Shown: piece after piece, positions 35,101 to 47,446 of the stretch
Position numbering within the stretch: position 1 is the stretch's first letter
Layout of the letters: each line of letters begins with the position of its first letter
NCBI GenBank assembly: GCA_039720395.1
Contig: CM077831.1
Span: 10,776,333 to 10,840,332, forward strand
Source of the DNA: Liquidambar formosana
Lineage: Eukaryota; Streptophyta; Magnoliopsida; Saxifragales; Altingiaceae
Direction of reading: 5' to 3'
Length of the DNA stretch: 64,000 nucleotides
Program-made: the position numbers and the translations under genes
Notes under the pieces: generated by a model
The model's database searches: none
Told to the model about the DNA's origin: nothing
The model's input: only the letters and a program-made list of their open reading frames with translations

Positions 35101-35193
35101 ACAATTCTGCAGTAAAAATTCTCCAGATTTTTGAATCATTCAACTACACCATAAATTCCAGCCCATATGTATTTTGTATTATGCATAATCATG
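32178..35193 (-). other. Unusually long Copia leader
   Basis: About 3 kb between 5' LTR and gag, where a few hundred bases are usual. Contents: three copies of CCTCACATGTTAGTTTCTTG (32355, 32459, 32540), an AT-rich stretch (33400-34190) with telomere-like CCCTAAA repeats (33810-33844), and a GC-richer patch (34190-34430) with a 61-codon + strand frame that matches nothing I know. No tRNA or rRNA seen. It may be captured foreign sequence. Confidence 0.65.
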
Positions 35194-35205
35194 GCTCTGA
35201 TACCA
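35194..35205 (-). other. Primer binding site, tRNA-iMet type (Copia)
   Basis: TGGTATCAGAGC in element sense, one base after the 5' LTR. This is the standard initiator-Met primer site of plant Copia elements. Confidence 0.93.
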
Positions 35206-35206
35206 C

Positions 35207-36860
35207 TGTTGGGAATCATACAAGAGGGAAAAATAGAAGTGCGGAATATAAAAATTTTCCCTTTGATTCCACAGCCCATGAATCTAACTATGCATATACA
35301 AAATCAAACCCTAACTATGAAGAGGGTTAGAACACTTACAGAATTTTTGTCTTCTCCTTTTTGCTCCAAGCTTTGATTCCGGACAGCGGTGAATGAGCAG
35401 CCCAAGTGTGCTGCCTCCAACGGTATCCACACCTAGCTAGAGCTTCAAGTCCTTTCCACCTTTTCCTTGTTGTTGCTAGTGAAGGAGAAGAGAGGAGAGA
35501 GAGAGAGGGAGGCTGGAAAATCTGGACAGCCCCTTGGGATTTCAACTTGTGATTGATGTCACACATCATAGTGTGACTTATATAGTCCACACTAAGGGGG
35601 CCGGCCCTAAGGGGAAACCCTATTAGGGTGTGATGCAATTTCTCTAAATTGCACAATAACCCCTATAAATTATATCAAATATAAATAGGCCTCAAAGAAC
35701 TATTCTTTATGCACTCATACCCTTTCTCTCATAGACTTTAAAGCTCATCTTGCATGATCAGTGTGTGACCCATTGGGTTCACATCATCAAGTAGTAGGAA
35801 TAGCACGAGGTGTGCACAGTGGAACTCTTTCCATTTAGGGTCTAATTGGAACTCCTTCCAATTCCTTAATTGATTATAACTCACTTATATCAATTAGGGC
35901 TTCTACTAACCATGAATAACACCTAGCATATGGTTCATGGTGTCGTCCTTAATGAAGTGAATATGTATCTATCAAAGAACCCTTCTGTTATAGTTTATAG
36001 GTTACAATTGCATCCTTCCATTTACACAATGTCTCCAATTGAACTAATAGGACATGGAAGTCTGTCAAGTCCCTAGTTCAATTACTTTATACTCATTCAT
36101 AAATATCAACTCAATGATGAACTTATGGAAACTCCTTTCCATATTCACACTGCCATGGCCATGGACTGAATGAGTTATATTATGAATGCTATATGAGACA
36201 TTCTCTCTCTTTTTCCTGAGAGTAATGGATTCCTTGTTGATCACTCACATGCCTTCATACACATAGCAATAGGGCCAATGAACACCTTTACAGACCCATG
36301 AATAGAATCTGCACTTAGTGTTATCAAACTTCTAAAGCTACATGCATAAGGTAACTATGGTGTCTCAGGTCTAAGGATTACTTGTACCACTATAACATTG
36401 AGAAACTGATTGACAGGCAGGTTAAAACTCCATTCAGTTTATCTCAAATCTTTGGTCACATTCAGTGTACCTATTCTATTAACAGGCACCCACCTGTTGG
36501 TTGTAGTGTCTCCACACAAATAGCTTGAGACCAGCTATCCTCCTATAGAGTCAACCTAACAAGTGCTAGTCCTATGGTTCATTACTGTCCATCATAGTGA
36601 ACCTTCAACTAGGAATGATTTAGGAGTTTAGTACAGAGATATATATACAGTCTCATAATTACAACTCTTTGTAATTCAATATTCTCAACTCTAACTCCTT
36701 GGACATATTATGTAAATATAAATGATGCATACAAACATAATAGAATAAGCCCTTTTATTAAATCAATAATAAATGTGACATACATAAATGAAATCAAATG
36801 ATTGTTCCTTTATCCCTAAACAATCATCTCTATGATTGGCTCTAGGGCATAACTCTAACA
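35207..36860 (-). repeat. 5' LTR of the Copia element
   Basis: Same length as 26850-28503 (offset 8357) and nearly identical. TATA box TATATAA (minus) at 35578-35584. GTATT follows at 36861-36865. Confidence 0.95.
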
Positions 36861-38247
36861 GTATTGCCTTATGGGTTGATGGGATTGGGACGAGCCAAGC
36901 TCGATGGCATTTATGTTGTTGGGAGGAGGCACATTGTGGGTAGGGAGGGGATTTCGAGTGACATTTGGGCGATTTGGTGCGGTGGGTGGTGTAATAATCT
37001 ACTTGTCAAGCAAATCTTGGATTTCATGGCGGAGGCGGTAACAACGGTTGGTTAGATGGCCTTTGGCTTGGTGGAACTTGCAATATTCATTTTCATTGTA
37101 GTTCTTGGGCAATGGGTTTGGTGGAGGCCTTGGGTCGAGGGGTTTCAGGAGGTCACGGCTTCTCAGCTTTTCAAAAACTCTTTCGAGTGGCATGTATAGC
37201 TCGGTGAATTGGCGAGGTGAGGTGGAGTCATTTAGGGAGAAAGGGCGAGTGGGTTCGGTAATGGTATTGACCTCAGCATTGGGTTTTCCTCCAAAGTTTG
37301 TCCTTCGACTCCTTTAGATCTCCTCCGTTTTGATTGTTCCATCGGCAATTGCATCTTCAACTTTTGTGCCAGCCCCAACAAGAGCCTTGAAGTTCGGGAA
37401 GTAGTGAGCAAAGAGATGCTTGTGATATACGGGTAGCAAATTCTTCACCACCAACTGAATCTGTTCTTCCTCATTTGGTCTGTCTGTCATCTTGGAAGCC
37501 TTTTGTCTCCACCTAGTGATGAAGGCGGAGAAAGTCTCGTTAACCCCTTGCTTAGTGGTTTCTAAGTCCCTTCGCGTGACATCGACTTCAGTGTTATACT
37601 TGTAATGGTCCGTGAATGCATTGCACACATCCTCCCAAGTCTTGGTTCTGTTCTCTTCTAATGACAAAAACCATTTCAAGGCGGAACTCGCTAATGACTC
37701 ATGAAACATTTGAGCCAATAACTCATCGTTCGCCCCTCGAGGGTGCATAGCTCGCACATACATCTTGAGGTGGGTCTTAGGACAGCCTATCCCATCGAAT
37801 TTTTCCAACTCCGGTATCTTGAATTGTAACGGGATGCGAGCCTTTGGGAACAAGGACAAAGTGCGGATGTCCACCATATCATCAGACCTACGGATTCCCT
37901 TCAGAGTTCGTTCTAAGGCCTCGACCTTGTTTGCCAGGACGGTTGAGCTCTCCTTTGATGTGGCTTTGGTTTCCCCTTCCTTGGTCTTGGGGTAATTCTC
38001 CCCCTTCCCCTAATGGTTCCTCAGCGGATTCAGACTCATTGGATCCTTGATTGTTATCAGTGGCACGGGCCCTAGATTCAGGTTCAGAGTTCTTCTGTTG
38101 AAGGTCTTGAGCTAACTTGAGTGCGGTCTCGGATACCTGGGTAGTGTGATCAAGCTTTTCCATGATAGCTTTCAAAGCGGCCTCAAGGTTGAAACCCCGG
38201 TTGCTAGTTCTTTCTTCAGCCATATCCGACTCAGTGACGGAATCAGC
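36861..38247 (-). pseudogene. gag: Tat-2 gag, N-terminal part
   Basis: The 5' portion of the Tat-2 gag, right of the Copia element. The first ATG (MAEERTSNRGF) falls near 38223, in the position of the Tat-1 start. The gag core is clear: FDGIGCPKTHLKMY, ETFSAFITRWRQKASKM, NLLPVYHKHLFAHYF, followed by the first Cys-His motif CKFHQAKGHLTNRC near 37060. Breaks: a frameshift near 37880-37990, where the linker reads GGELPQDQGRG in a shifted frame, a TAG at 37314-37316 and another stop at 36999. It is split from 25004-26849 by the Copia insertion at 36860/36861. Confidence 0.88.
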
Positions 38248-38960
38248 ACTAACTAGGCGCCCTTGTTGATTGCGGATCCAAGCCAGCACATCTCTCCCTC
38301 TAACATAGGGCAAATACTCAATTTTTTCAGCCTAAGGGTCCATCCTAAGCTTCCATAATTATCTCAAAATCTTTACAACGTACACCCTTAATTAGTTCTC
38401 TTAACCCATTACCCTTGCGGGGGTTATGGGGAAGGGTACGTATTAAGGATGTAGGATGTAAAGTTTCCTTTAATTACCCACTCAATCAACAAAGCATGGC
38501 AACACATCACAAACACGGCAGCATATCATCACAACAATGTGTGTGCATATAGGTGATCCAACGGTGTCCTAGAAGGTCCATTACATGCAATTCTTTCTTT
38601 TAAGAGGGTAGGCTAGGGTCCTCAACTTTGCTTGTACCAATCTTTATACCTAACCACATATGACATCAGGAATGTCGCGTGGGTCCAGCAGTACGTGATT
38701 GATCCATTTGATATACCCAAGGGTACTTGGCAAGAGAGGTTTGATAGCTTTGCCCAACACATGGAATCAGGAAAACCAAGGTCGAACTAGGCTATCAGTT
38801 GGCAAGGATACATCGAGGGACAATCGAGTGATCATGCAACAGTAGCGCACACAATGCAATTAATGAAAGCACACAGTCAAGCGGATGCAATGTGATTGAT
38901 TTTAATTAACAATAAGAAATTAATTTAGCCCAATCAAATTAAATGAGTCTAGCCCTCGAC
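38248..38960 (-). other. Leader of Tat-2
   Basis: Diverged from the Tat-1 and Tat-3 leaders but collinear with them (for example CGCGTGGGTCCAGCAGTACG near 38672). No gene recognised. Confidence 0.55.
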
Positions 38961-38979
38961 ATCCCCAGTGGAGTCGCCA
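38961..38979 (-). other. Primer binding site, tRNA-Arg type (Tat-2)
   Basis: TGGCGACTCCACTGGGGAT in element sense, three bases after the LTR, identical to Tat-1 and Tat-3. Confidence 0.8.
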
Positions 38980-38982
38980 AAC

Positions 38983-41653
38983 TGTGAACCCACGAAAAAG
39001 AAGCGCGGAGCCCACAAGGGTTTGGCAAAAATGATAATAGGTATGAAAGACAACAAACAAAAAGGGAGTCGCCACCTCATTTTTTAGGGAAAATAGGAAA
39101 ACCACAAAAATGTTTTATTTCCAAAACCACATGACTCCATTAAAGGAAAAGCAAAGTCTTTGAAACCAGAAAATTGGATTCGAGGGCTAAGTTACGACGT
39201 GGGAAGGTTCTGGGCAAAGCCTATAGGCACCCACATCGCCCGAGTTGGTCTCTTAATTTGATTGGGCTAACTTAAGATCTTTTCCACTCAAATATCATCA
39301 TATATCATCACAAGGCAGCATGCATATCATATATTTCATCCAATTATCTCATGCACAATCACTCAAATAAAACAAAACAGAAGAAAAGAAGAAAAGAAAA
39401 GAAAAGAAAAAGCCTAGGATACTTGGATCCTAGAACGGACTTGAGCCTCACGAAGAGCGCCTACGTACCATGCAGCGAAATACATGGATCAAAGTCCACG
39501 TAGTTCGAAAAGAATAGGGTTACAACCTAATACAAACCTATGGTAAAAACCCTAGGTTTCCTTATTTGAAAATGTATTGATTTAATCCAAAACTGAAAAC
39601 TTCCACAAGAGGAAAACTTTGATAAGAAGGAAACCTTTGATAATTACCATAAGCTTGTATTAAGAAGTAACCCTAGGAGGGAGAAGAGAAAAGAAAGAAA
39701 AAGAAAGGTGAATTGGGGCACCTTCAAACCCTACTTACCTGAGCGTACAAGCTCCTAGCATTAGCTATTTCAGACCATAGCAGCCCTATTTGCAATAGGA
39801 CAAGCATTGTACCTGTTTACACCCTTACAAGTGCACACAATCATGCAAAGAAAGCAATATGCAAATCTGGACAGAACCTTGACAAGGCCTAAAATCATCC
39901 ATTAATCATGCAAACAACAAGAATAATGAATAACTAAGGACTCTAACTCAATCCTACATGCAATGACCTAGCTAACATGCATAAAAACCAAGAAATCCAC
40001 TAATATGAATGCAAACCTAGCATGATTCAACTATATGCAGCATATATAGAATGACTATGATGAGAAATAACTCCCAAAACTAAGCTAAACATGCTGCATG
40101 AGACTTATGTGATTTTAGGGTTATCGAAACCCTAATCTCACAACTATGCATAAAAACCTAGTAAATGATTCTAAGACATGCTCAAATTATCATGAATATC
40201 ATTTATATCATATATATTAACTAACAGGAGCATCAATTCATGATAATAATCACAGCAACCTAAACATGTGAACTATGCATGATTTAAGAGGATAGAACGA
40301 ATAAGGCTATCAAATCCTTAGTGAACCAAGGATTATCAAGCATATAAAGCCATAAACTATCCTAAAATCATTCATATAACATCACATAAACATTGAATTC
40401 CATCCATAAGAAGAACAATTGCATGCACCACAACTATCCTAGAAGGAGAAGAAGAAAGAGAAGAAGGAAAAGCAGGAATTCATGTTCAGCATAAAAGGGA
40501 TAGGCTTACTTCTTGTAGACTCTTCCTTGTCTTCAATCCTCCTGTTTCCTTGCTTGCTTGGGGTTGAAGAGCCTCCTCTTGAAGTCCTTCTAGCTCTCCA
40601 AACTCGTAGCTCCCTCTCTCTCTAAGTGTAAAGTGCAATTAACCTCCCCCTATGTGCTGAATATCATGTCCTTTATATAGAGAACTGACCCCCTAAACCA
40701 ATGGCTAAGATTAATTCATTAAATAATGATCCTAGGGCTATTAGAGACTCTCTTGGTGCTCAAACAACTCAAACCTACACACTCCTAGGCTTAGACAAGT
40801 TGTTTTGGCGGAGGAAACCGTCAAAAGAGGGAAAGAAGAATCAGAGTTCGAGTTGAGGACGGACTCTCTCGGGTGACCAACTAGGCCTGGATGGTTAGCC
40901 GTCTGGGCTTGGACGGCTGACCGTCCAGCCCCGGACGGTTACCCGAGGCCTTCCTATTTCTGCTTCGGTTTTGACTTCCACTTGCTTCAGAAGTCCTAAA
41001 ATCTTCAAATTAAGTCCGATTTTGACGAAATAAAAGTCAAAACGACCGTGTTTTGAAGGGGAACACATTTTTAGGCATTTTAGGACAAAAATCCTCAACC
41101 ATGGGTGCATGGTTAGGTTTTACAAAGGTGGTTAACCATGGTGCTTCACCGTCGCTAAGCTGGGTTTGTACACAAGGTCGAACCAAATGCTTTCCCAATC
41201 GAAAATTGATCTTTCTAAACATGTTTAGGACATAAATAAAGCCCAATTGAAGTTAAATGAGAGAAAATTGATTGGGTCTTATGAGTCAATTTGAGCAAAC
41301 CAAGAAAGGGTCTTTTAGCCAACCCGAACCATTACGAGCCGAATTGATCTTAAACCATTAATTCATGAAATTGAACCTATATATGGACTCTATGTACTCA
41401 TATGAACTTGATGGAATGACTCGGGATTCATTCCAAGGTCAAATGGAAAATATACGGCTTAAAAGACGATTATGCCCTTAAAGTCGCAAAAGTTCTTATT
41501 GACCATCGAGATGAACTCCAAATCACTTCAAAATTCATACACATGATATTCAATGCCATAGAAACTCAATGCAAAAGAGTAGACTCAAAAGGGACTCAAA
41601 ATCCTACATGAAATGATATGTCCTAGCTAAGGTGACAAAAATGGGGTGTGATA
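38983..41653 (-). repeat. 5' LTR of Tat-2
   Basis: 2671 bp. + strand start TGTGAACCC. The outer end reads TATCACACC in sense instead of TGTCACACC, a G-to-A change typical of methylated-C decay. Minus TATA box near 40673-40680. The GC palindrome at 40868-40947 (CTCGGGTGACC...GGTTACCCGAG) lies about 190 bp upstream of it. It runs straight into Tat-3 pol at 41654. Confidence 0.9.
40868..40947. promoter_or_regulatory. GC-rich palindrome in the Tat-2 LTR
   Basis: 80 bp, outer arms CTCGGGTGACC and GGTTACCCGAG, inner GGTTAGCCGTC and CCCCGGACGG repeats. Most like the copy before the Tat-2 antisense gene. Confidence 0.8.
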
Positions 41654-43099
41654 GTTCTGTATGACAATACTGGCCTCTCTATCAGGTACTTCAATGGATC
41701 CATGCGACTTATCAAGAACACTTCAAAGGACATCATGTAGTGCCGGAGTTTCTGCGTCGCCCATACTAGTGCCACACAAGCCTTTTCAATTGCATTGTAC
41801 TTCACTTCATAGTCTGTCATTTTCTTGCTTAGGTAGTAGATGGCATTCTCCTTTGTAGACCCTTCGAGATATTGAGCTAACATAGCTCCCGTCGCGGTTT
41901 CGGTGACCGTTAAGTATAACAAGAGTGGTGCATCTTGCTGTGGGGGAACTAAGATTGGAGGATTGCTCAAATACCTCTTAATGGTCTCAAAGGCCTCTTG
42001 GCATTCTTCGTTCCACACTTTTGGCACACCTTTCTTAAGCAATTTGAAGATTGGTTCACAAACCATGGTCAAATTGGCAATGAATCGACTTATGTATTGA
42101 ACTTTTCCCAGAAAACCCCGGATCTGCTTCTCAGTGCTAGGTGGCTCCATCTCCACAATAGCTTTTATCTTCTCTGGGTCCACTTCGATTCCCCTCTGAG
42201 TGATCATGAATCCCAATAGCTTGCCTGCAATGACACCAAAAGCACATTTCTGTGGGTTTAGACGGAGATTGTACTTCTTTGCTCGCTCTAGGAACTTCTC
42301 TAGCGCCTTGAAATGCCCTTCCCTATCCACGGACTTTACGATCATATCATCGACATAAACCTTGACTTCCTTATGGATCATATCATGCAATAAGGTCGTT
42401 GCTGCTCTTTGGTAAGTAGCCCCAGCGTTTCTTAAGCCAAAAGGCATTACCTTGTAATAGTACTGTTCCCCATTGTGTGATAAAGGCTGTTTTCTCCATG
42501 TCTTGAGGCGCCATCTTTACCTGGTTATACCCGAAGAATCTGTCCATGAAGGAGAAGAGTGCATGTCCCACTGTGTTGTCCACCAACACATCGATATGGG
42601 GTAAAGGAAAGTCATCCTTAGGGCTTGCGGCGTTGAGATCTCGGAAATCTACACACATCCTCACTTTCCCATCTTTTTTAGGCATAGGAACTATGTTTGA
42701 CAACCACTCAGGATACTCCACAACTTGGAGGAACCCCGCGTCTAGTTGTTTAGTTACCTCTTCTTTTACTTTTAGAGCCCATTCTGGTTTTAATCTTCTG
42801 AGTTTCTGATTTACCGGCTTCTTTAGGGAATTAGTGGGGATATAGTGTTGCACAATATCGGGGTCAATGCCAGGCATGTCTTCATAAGACCATGCAAAAG
42901 CCATAATGTTGGCTTTTAAGAGAGAGATCATCTTTTCTTTTTCAACGGGGGAGAGGGTTTTCCCAATTTTAACTATTTTTGGCAATTCATCCGTCCCTAA
43001 GTTGATTGATTCCAATTCATCCATATTAGGTTCAGTGACGCCCCTTTTCCTTTGCTCAACGAACTCCGGGGGGAAATCATTCCTAGGATCTATATCCAT
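41654..43099 (-). pseudogene. pol: Tat-3 pol, N-terminal part (RT and start of RNase H)
   Basis: Begins GMDIDPRND; the usual first ATG (MDIYG) has become ATA at 43112-43114, so the next ATG at 43099 is used as limit. RT motifs VDFRDLN and YVDDMIVKS, then the native RNase H region to ERPVLSYR, where Tat-2 cuts the gene. A one-base insertion near 42465 (AGTACTGTTCC against AGTACGTTCC in Tat-1) shifts the frame inside the RT core. The second RNase H and integrase must lie on the far side of Tat-2, outside the window. Confidence 0.9.
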
Positions 43100-43133
43100 G
43101 CCATAAATATCTATAGAGGAGAGAAAAGAGACA

Positions 43134-43300
43134 CTGCATATATAGAGAAAGAAAGCACACTTTATTGACTAGGAATAGTAGGAATGACACACAAAAGAAG
43201 GAAAACAAACAAATCTGTATCAATACTATGACTCCACAAGGTGAGTTAAGTAGATACATCTTATTGAATTAGGGAAATATTACTAAACTAAGACACCTAC
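43134..43300 (-). other. Candidate gag-pol intron of Tat-3
   Basis: Donor GTAGGT at 43300 and acceptor ATATATGCAG ending at 43134 (167 bp), in the same positions relative to the frames as in Tat-1. Confidence 0.55.
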
Positions 43301-46300
43301 AAGCTGCTATCAGGTAGGCCAAGATCTTCTTCTTCATGGAGCTCCGCAATGACACCACATTCAAGGTACCAATTCCACGGTGAGGATCATGTCTTGGAAC
43401 ATTTCAGTCATAGTCCCTGCGTTAAGGTCCTCTGCCCAGTTTTCTTCTTTCTTTTCCCAGAACTCACTATTGATGGCTTCATTATCTACCATTTCAGCTG
43501 TGATTGGATACCATTCGGTGAAGAAGATTTCAAAACCCGGAACTCTGATCTTGGTAGCTTGGTCAAAGGTGGGTTCTGGAAACCCGCAATATAGAAAATC
43601 ATCCCCCTCTTTGACGAAGTAACCATTCAAAGTAGGTTGATATGGCGAGATCCTCAAGTCTGGCACCCTTCCCTCGGCTTTGGCTCTTACTTTCTCCTTA
43701 TTCCTCCTTAGCATTTCTGCATGATCATTTCTAGAGGGCTCATATCCTAGCCCAAAAGTGTATGAGGTGACTCAACTCTTAACAGACTTAGGGATCCCTT
43801 GTTGGCGACGCCCTAGCCCCATGCCTGGAAAGAAATTCATTCTTCTCATGATTTCACCGACGTGCAAATTGCCGTAGGAGCAAAAGTCCAAGGGTATTAA
43901 CTCACCCTTCTCAAGTTCTTTCTTAATGCATTAGACATAGTCAAACCCAGATAATGGCACCGCCACTGATTCTGGTTGTATCTCACATATAGGCACGCCC
44001 GCAAGTTTCAATTCATAGTCCCCTTGAAGTGTTACTATAGCCCCTTCGTAAGGAAACTTCAGCTTTTGATGGAGTGAAGATGGTACAGCCCCAGCGGGAT
44101 GGATCCAAGGTCGGCCCAATAGCAAGTTAAAACATGGCGACACATCCAACACTTGGAATTCCACCCTAAATTCAGTGGGTCCCATGATAAGAGGCAAAGT
44201 AACTACCCCTATTACTTCACGGCGGGTGTTGTCATAAGTTCTTACGGTCTGCCCAGATGGCGTGAAATCGGTGGGTCCCAAACCCAAAACAGTGGCAGTT
44301 CGGAGAGGACATACATTCAGTGCAGACCCATTGTCGATAAGGACAGTAGGAACCCTCTTCCCCATAGTGTCAACGGTCACATAGAGAGCTTGAGAATGGC
44401 ATGGCCCGTTTTTGGGTAGGTCCACATCGGTGAACACAATGGTTGAGTTCTTGGGAGTTGGATTCACCAAATGTACCAATCCCTCAAGGGATGTGTCAAC
44501 GGGCACTTGTATCTGATTCAACAGTTTCAACACGGTCTGTCTGTGCTTGTGCGTGGCCATGAGTAAGCCCCAAATAGTGATGTTGGCATTGGTCTTCTTC
44601 AGCTGTCTAAGCACTTCATCCTCTTCTTCTTGCAAGCTAGGACGCTTCTGCCCTTCCAAATCTTCCAACGGATTCTCAGATTCTAGGTGGGGAGGCTTGA
44701 AATGGCGACCCCCTCTGGTTATATGGTCCAACTCATCATCACTAGCCCATATGTCATGAACTTCCTCGGAGTCATTCATTAAGTCATCCCATTCTATCAT
44801 GTCAATGTTCTCCATCTCTGTCGGTAAGTCATCCCAACCTGTAGGGACTATCAGCTCATCTGATATTGGACTTGGGCTTGAGTACAGCACATAGTAATCA
44901 AATTTTCCCGACGATTCACCTAATAGGCCAACCTGAGGATCCCCTGCTTCATATCTTTCTTTCAGCTCTTGTTGGATAGATTTCTTTGGCAACAACAAAA
45001 CTTTTTGGTCAATGAGGTCTTGAATGATCTTCTTTAGTATAGAACAAGCCTCGGTGTCATGGCCGGATGCACGATGGTATTGGCAATATTGGTGAGGGGT
45101 TGATGGCCTTGGCTTTGGTGGAAGTGGCATGATAAGGCTGTTATTGCGGCAAATGGTAAAAAGATGGGTTAAGGTCATGGGGAGTGGAGTGTATTGGCTT
45201 ATGGGCCAGCGAGGGCGAGAGGATTCAACCCCAATGGCATTTATGGTGTTAGGTAGGGGTGTGTTGTTGTGAGATGGGAGAGGATTACGGGTGACATTTG
45301 GACGGGTTGGTGGTGAGATGACTTGCTTATCAATGAGGTCTTGGACTTGGTGGCGAAGGTGAATACAACGATTGGTGGCATGGCTTTTGGATTGGTGGTA
45401 CTTGCAGTACTCATTCTCGTTGTAGTTCTTAGGTAAGGGATTTGGTGGGGGTCTTGGGTCGAGTGGCTTCAATAGGTCACGGCTTATGAGCTTTCAAGGA
45501 CTCTTTCGAGTGGCATGAATAGATCAGTGAATTGGCGAGGTGGGTTGACATCGTTGAGAGAGAAGGGTTGGATGGGCTGAGTTATGGTGTTGACTTCGGC
45601 ATTGTTCTTCCCAGTAAAGTTTGTCTTGTGACTCCTCACTTCCTCAGTTTTGATTGTCCCATCATTGATAGCATCTTCAACCTGCGTGCCAGCCCCTATG
45701 AGAGCTTTGAAGTTTGGGAAATAGTGGGTAAATAAGTGCTTGTGGTACACAGGCAACAAGTTCTTAACCACCAGCTGAATTTGGACCTCCTCATTTGGCC
45801 TATCCGTCATTCTCGACGCCTTTTGTCTCCACCTTGTAATGTAAGCGGAGAAGGTTTCATGAGCCCCTTGCTTGGTGGTTTCTAAGTCCCTCCGAGTAAC
45901 GTCCACCTCTGTGTTGTACTTGTAGTGCTCCGAGAACTCATTGCATATGTCTTCCCAAGTCCGGGTTCTATTCTCATCTAAGGACAAAAACCATTTCAAA
46001 GCGGAAGTGGCCAAGGTTTCATGGAACATTTGAGCTAAAAGCTTGTCGGTGGCCCCTCGAGGGTGCATGGCTCGCACATACATCTTCAAATGAGTCTTAG
46101 GGCAACCTGTCCCATCAAACTTTTCTAACTCCGGCATCTTGAATTGCGATGGAATATGAGCCGTTGGAAACAGAGATAAAGTCCGCACATCGACCATGTC
46201 ATCAGCTCTACGAATCCCTTTTATAGTTCTCTCCAATGCTTCTACCTTGCTAGCTAACACGGAATCACTGCTAGAACCTTTCCCTTTGGTTTCCCCTTCT

Positions 46301-46572
46301 AGGTTGGTGACCACAGGTTTCGAGCTACTTTCCCCCCTTGTCTTGGTGTTCTCATTGGATTGAGGTCCCTCTTCGGTGCCAGCCCCATGAGGTATACCCG
46401 AGGAATGGGCCTTAGAGCCATTTTGTTCAAGATCCGCCATCTTCTGTTGGTTCTCTTGAGCCATTCTCAATGCGGTATCGGAGGTCTCGGCGGTATGGTC
46501 AAGCTTAGCCATGATGGCTTTCAGGCAAGCCTCAAAGTCAAAGTGCCCCTCACTAGTTCTTTCGTCGGCCAT
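43297..46572 (-). pseudogene. gag-pro: Tat-3 gag-protease, frameshifted
   Basis: Starts at MADERTSEGHF (46572). Gag core FDGTGCPKTHLKMY; a one-base loss in a T run near 45483 breaks the frame just before the first Cys-His motif (CKYHQSKSHATNRC). The second motif is CQYHRASGHDTEAC. Protease active site LIDNGSALNV and LLGRPWIHP follow. After a stop near 43930 comes a G-patch-like segment (PGMGLGRRQQGI, LGYEPSRND) shared with Tat-2 and missing in Tat-1, then FEIFFTEWYPITAEMVD and MTEMFQDMILTVE. A short deletion then removes the segment that holds NWYLE in Tat-1, and the reading ends as in Tat-1 (DLGLPDSSL). Confidence 0.9.
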
Positions 46573-47424
46573 GTCTGTCTGATGGGTAGACTCAACCCTC
46601 ACTAGACGCCCTTGCGAATTGCGGATCCAAGCCAGCACGTCTATGGATAGAAAAGTTTTAACCTTTAGCCTAAGGACTTGTCCTAAACCTCCATATTTTC
46701 CTTAATGAACTCGGTCTCTACACCATGTTCAATTAATTCATTCCTTTTATCCAACCACCTTTACAAGGGTCATGGATTAAGGGTATGTTTAAAAGAATAG
46801 GGTATAGAGTCCTTCAATTAGGTTTAATTATTCCCCTAGGACTAGCACATCACAAACATAGCTTTACATCCTATTTCCTTAACTTATTCCTCTTAACCCA
46901 TGGCCTTAACAAAGGTTGGGGTTTAAAGGTATATGTTAAGGGCATAAGATATAAAGCCTCACACCACAAACACGGCATAGCATCATTACAAACAATTGTG
47001 GGTGCATAAAGGTGAGATCATAGTGTCCTACAAGGCCCACTACATGAACTAAAAGAGGGTAGGCTAGGGTCCTTCACTTGCTTGAGCAATCCTTATACCT
47101 AACCACATGTGGCATCAGGAATGCCGCGTGGATCCAACAGTACGTGATTAACTCATTTAATATACCCAAGGGCAAGCCCAAAGGTACTAGGCAAGAGAGG
47201 TTGATAGGTTTCGCCCCAACACTTGGAATCAAGAAAACCAAGGTTGAAACTAGGCCCATCGTTGGCAAGGATACATCGAGGGACATCGATCCTAGCATGC
47301 AAGAGTTTGCGCACACAATGCAATAAATGAAAGCACACAATCAAGCGGATGCAATGTGATTGATTTTAATTAATCATGAGAAATTAACTTAGCCCAATTA
47401 AACTTTATAGAGTCTAGCCCACAA
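46573..47424 (-). other. Leader of Tat-3
   Basis: Collinear with and very similar to the Tat-1 leader. Small frames on both strands (47074-47340 minus, 47078-47326 plus) are probably chance. Confidence 0.6.
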
Positions 47425-47443
47425 ATCCCCAGTGGAGTCGCCA
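47425..47443 (-). other. Primer binding site, tRNA-Arg type (Tat-3)
   Basis: TGGCGACTCCACTGGGGAT in element sense, three bases after the LTR. Confidence 0.8.
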
Positions 47444-47446
47444 AAC

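Larger units (their letters stand above)
26850..36860 (-). mobile_element. Copia element, very recent insertion
   Basis: A 10,011-bp minus-strand Ty1/Copia element with 1654-bp LTRs (26850-28503, 35207-36860) and the target duplication GTATT (26845-26849, 36861-36865). The LTRs seem to differ at one base (near 27030/35387). It has the tRNA-iMet primer site and a polypurine tract. The domain order protease, integrase, RT, RNase H confirms Copia. It sits in the Tat-2 gag. The polyprotein has two in-frame stops and an apparently shortened gag. A leader of about 3 kb lies between the 5' LTR and gag. Lineage inside Copia not determined. Confidence 0.95.
17609..41653 (-). mobile_element. Tat-2: Tat element interrupted by Copia and LTR4
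   Basis: A minus-strand Tat element with 5' LTR 38983-41653, primer site, leader, gag-protease in two pieces (36861-38247 and 25004-26849), pol 21520-24819 and an intact antisense gene (19885-21129). The 3' LTR is not seen and should lie left of the window, beyond LTR4, if the element is whole. It is inserted in Tat-3 RT at 41653/41654. Gag and pol carry stops, frameshifts and deletions, so it is older than Tat-1. The left limit given is where its continuity is lost at LTR4. Confidence 0.75.
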
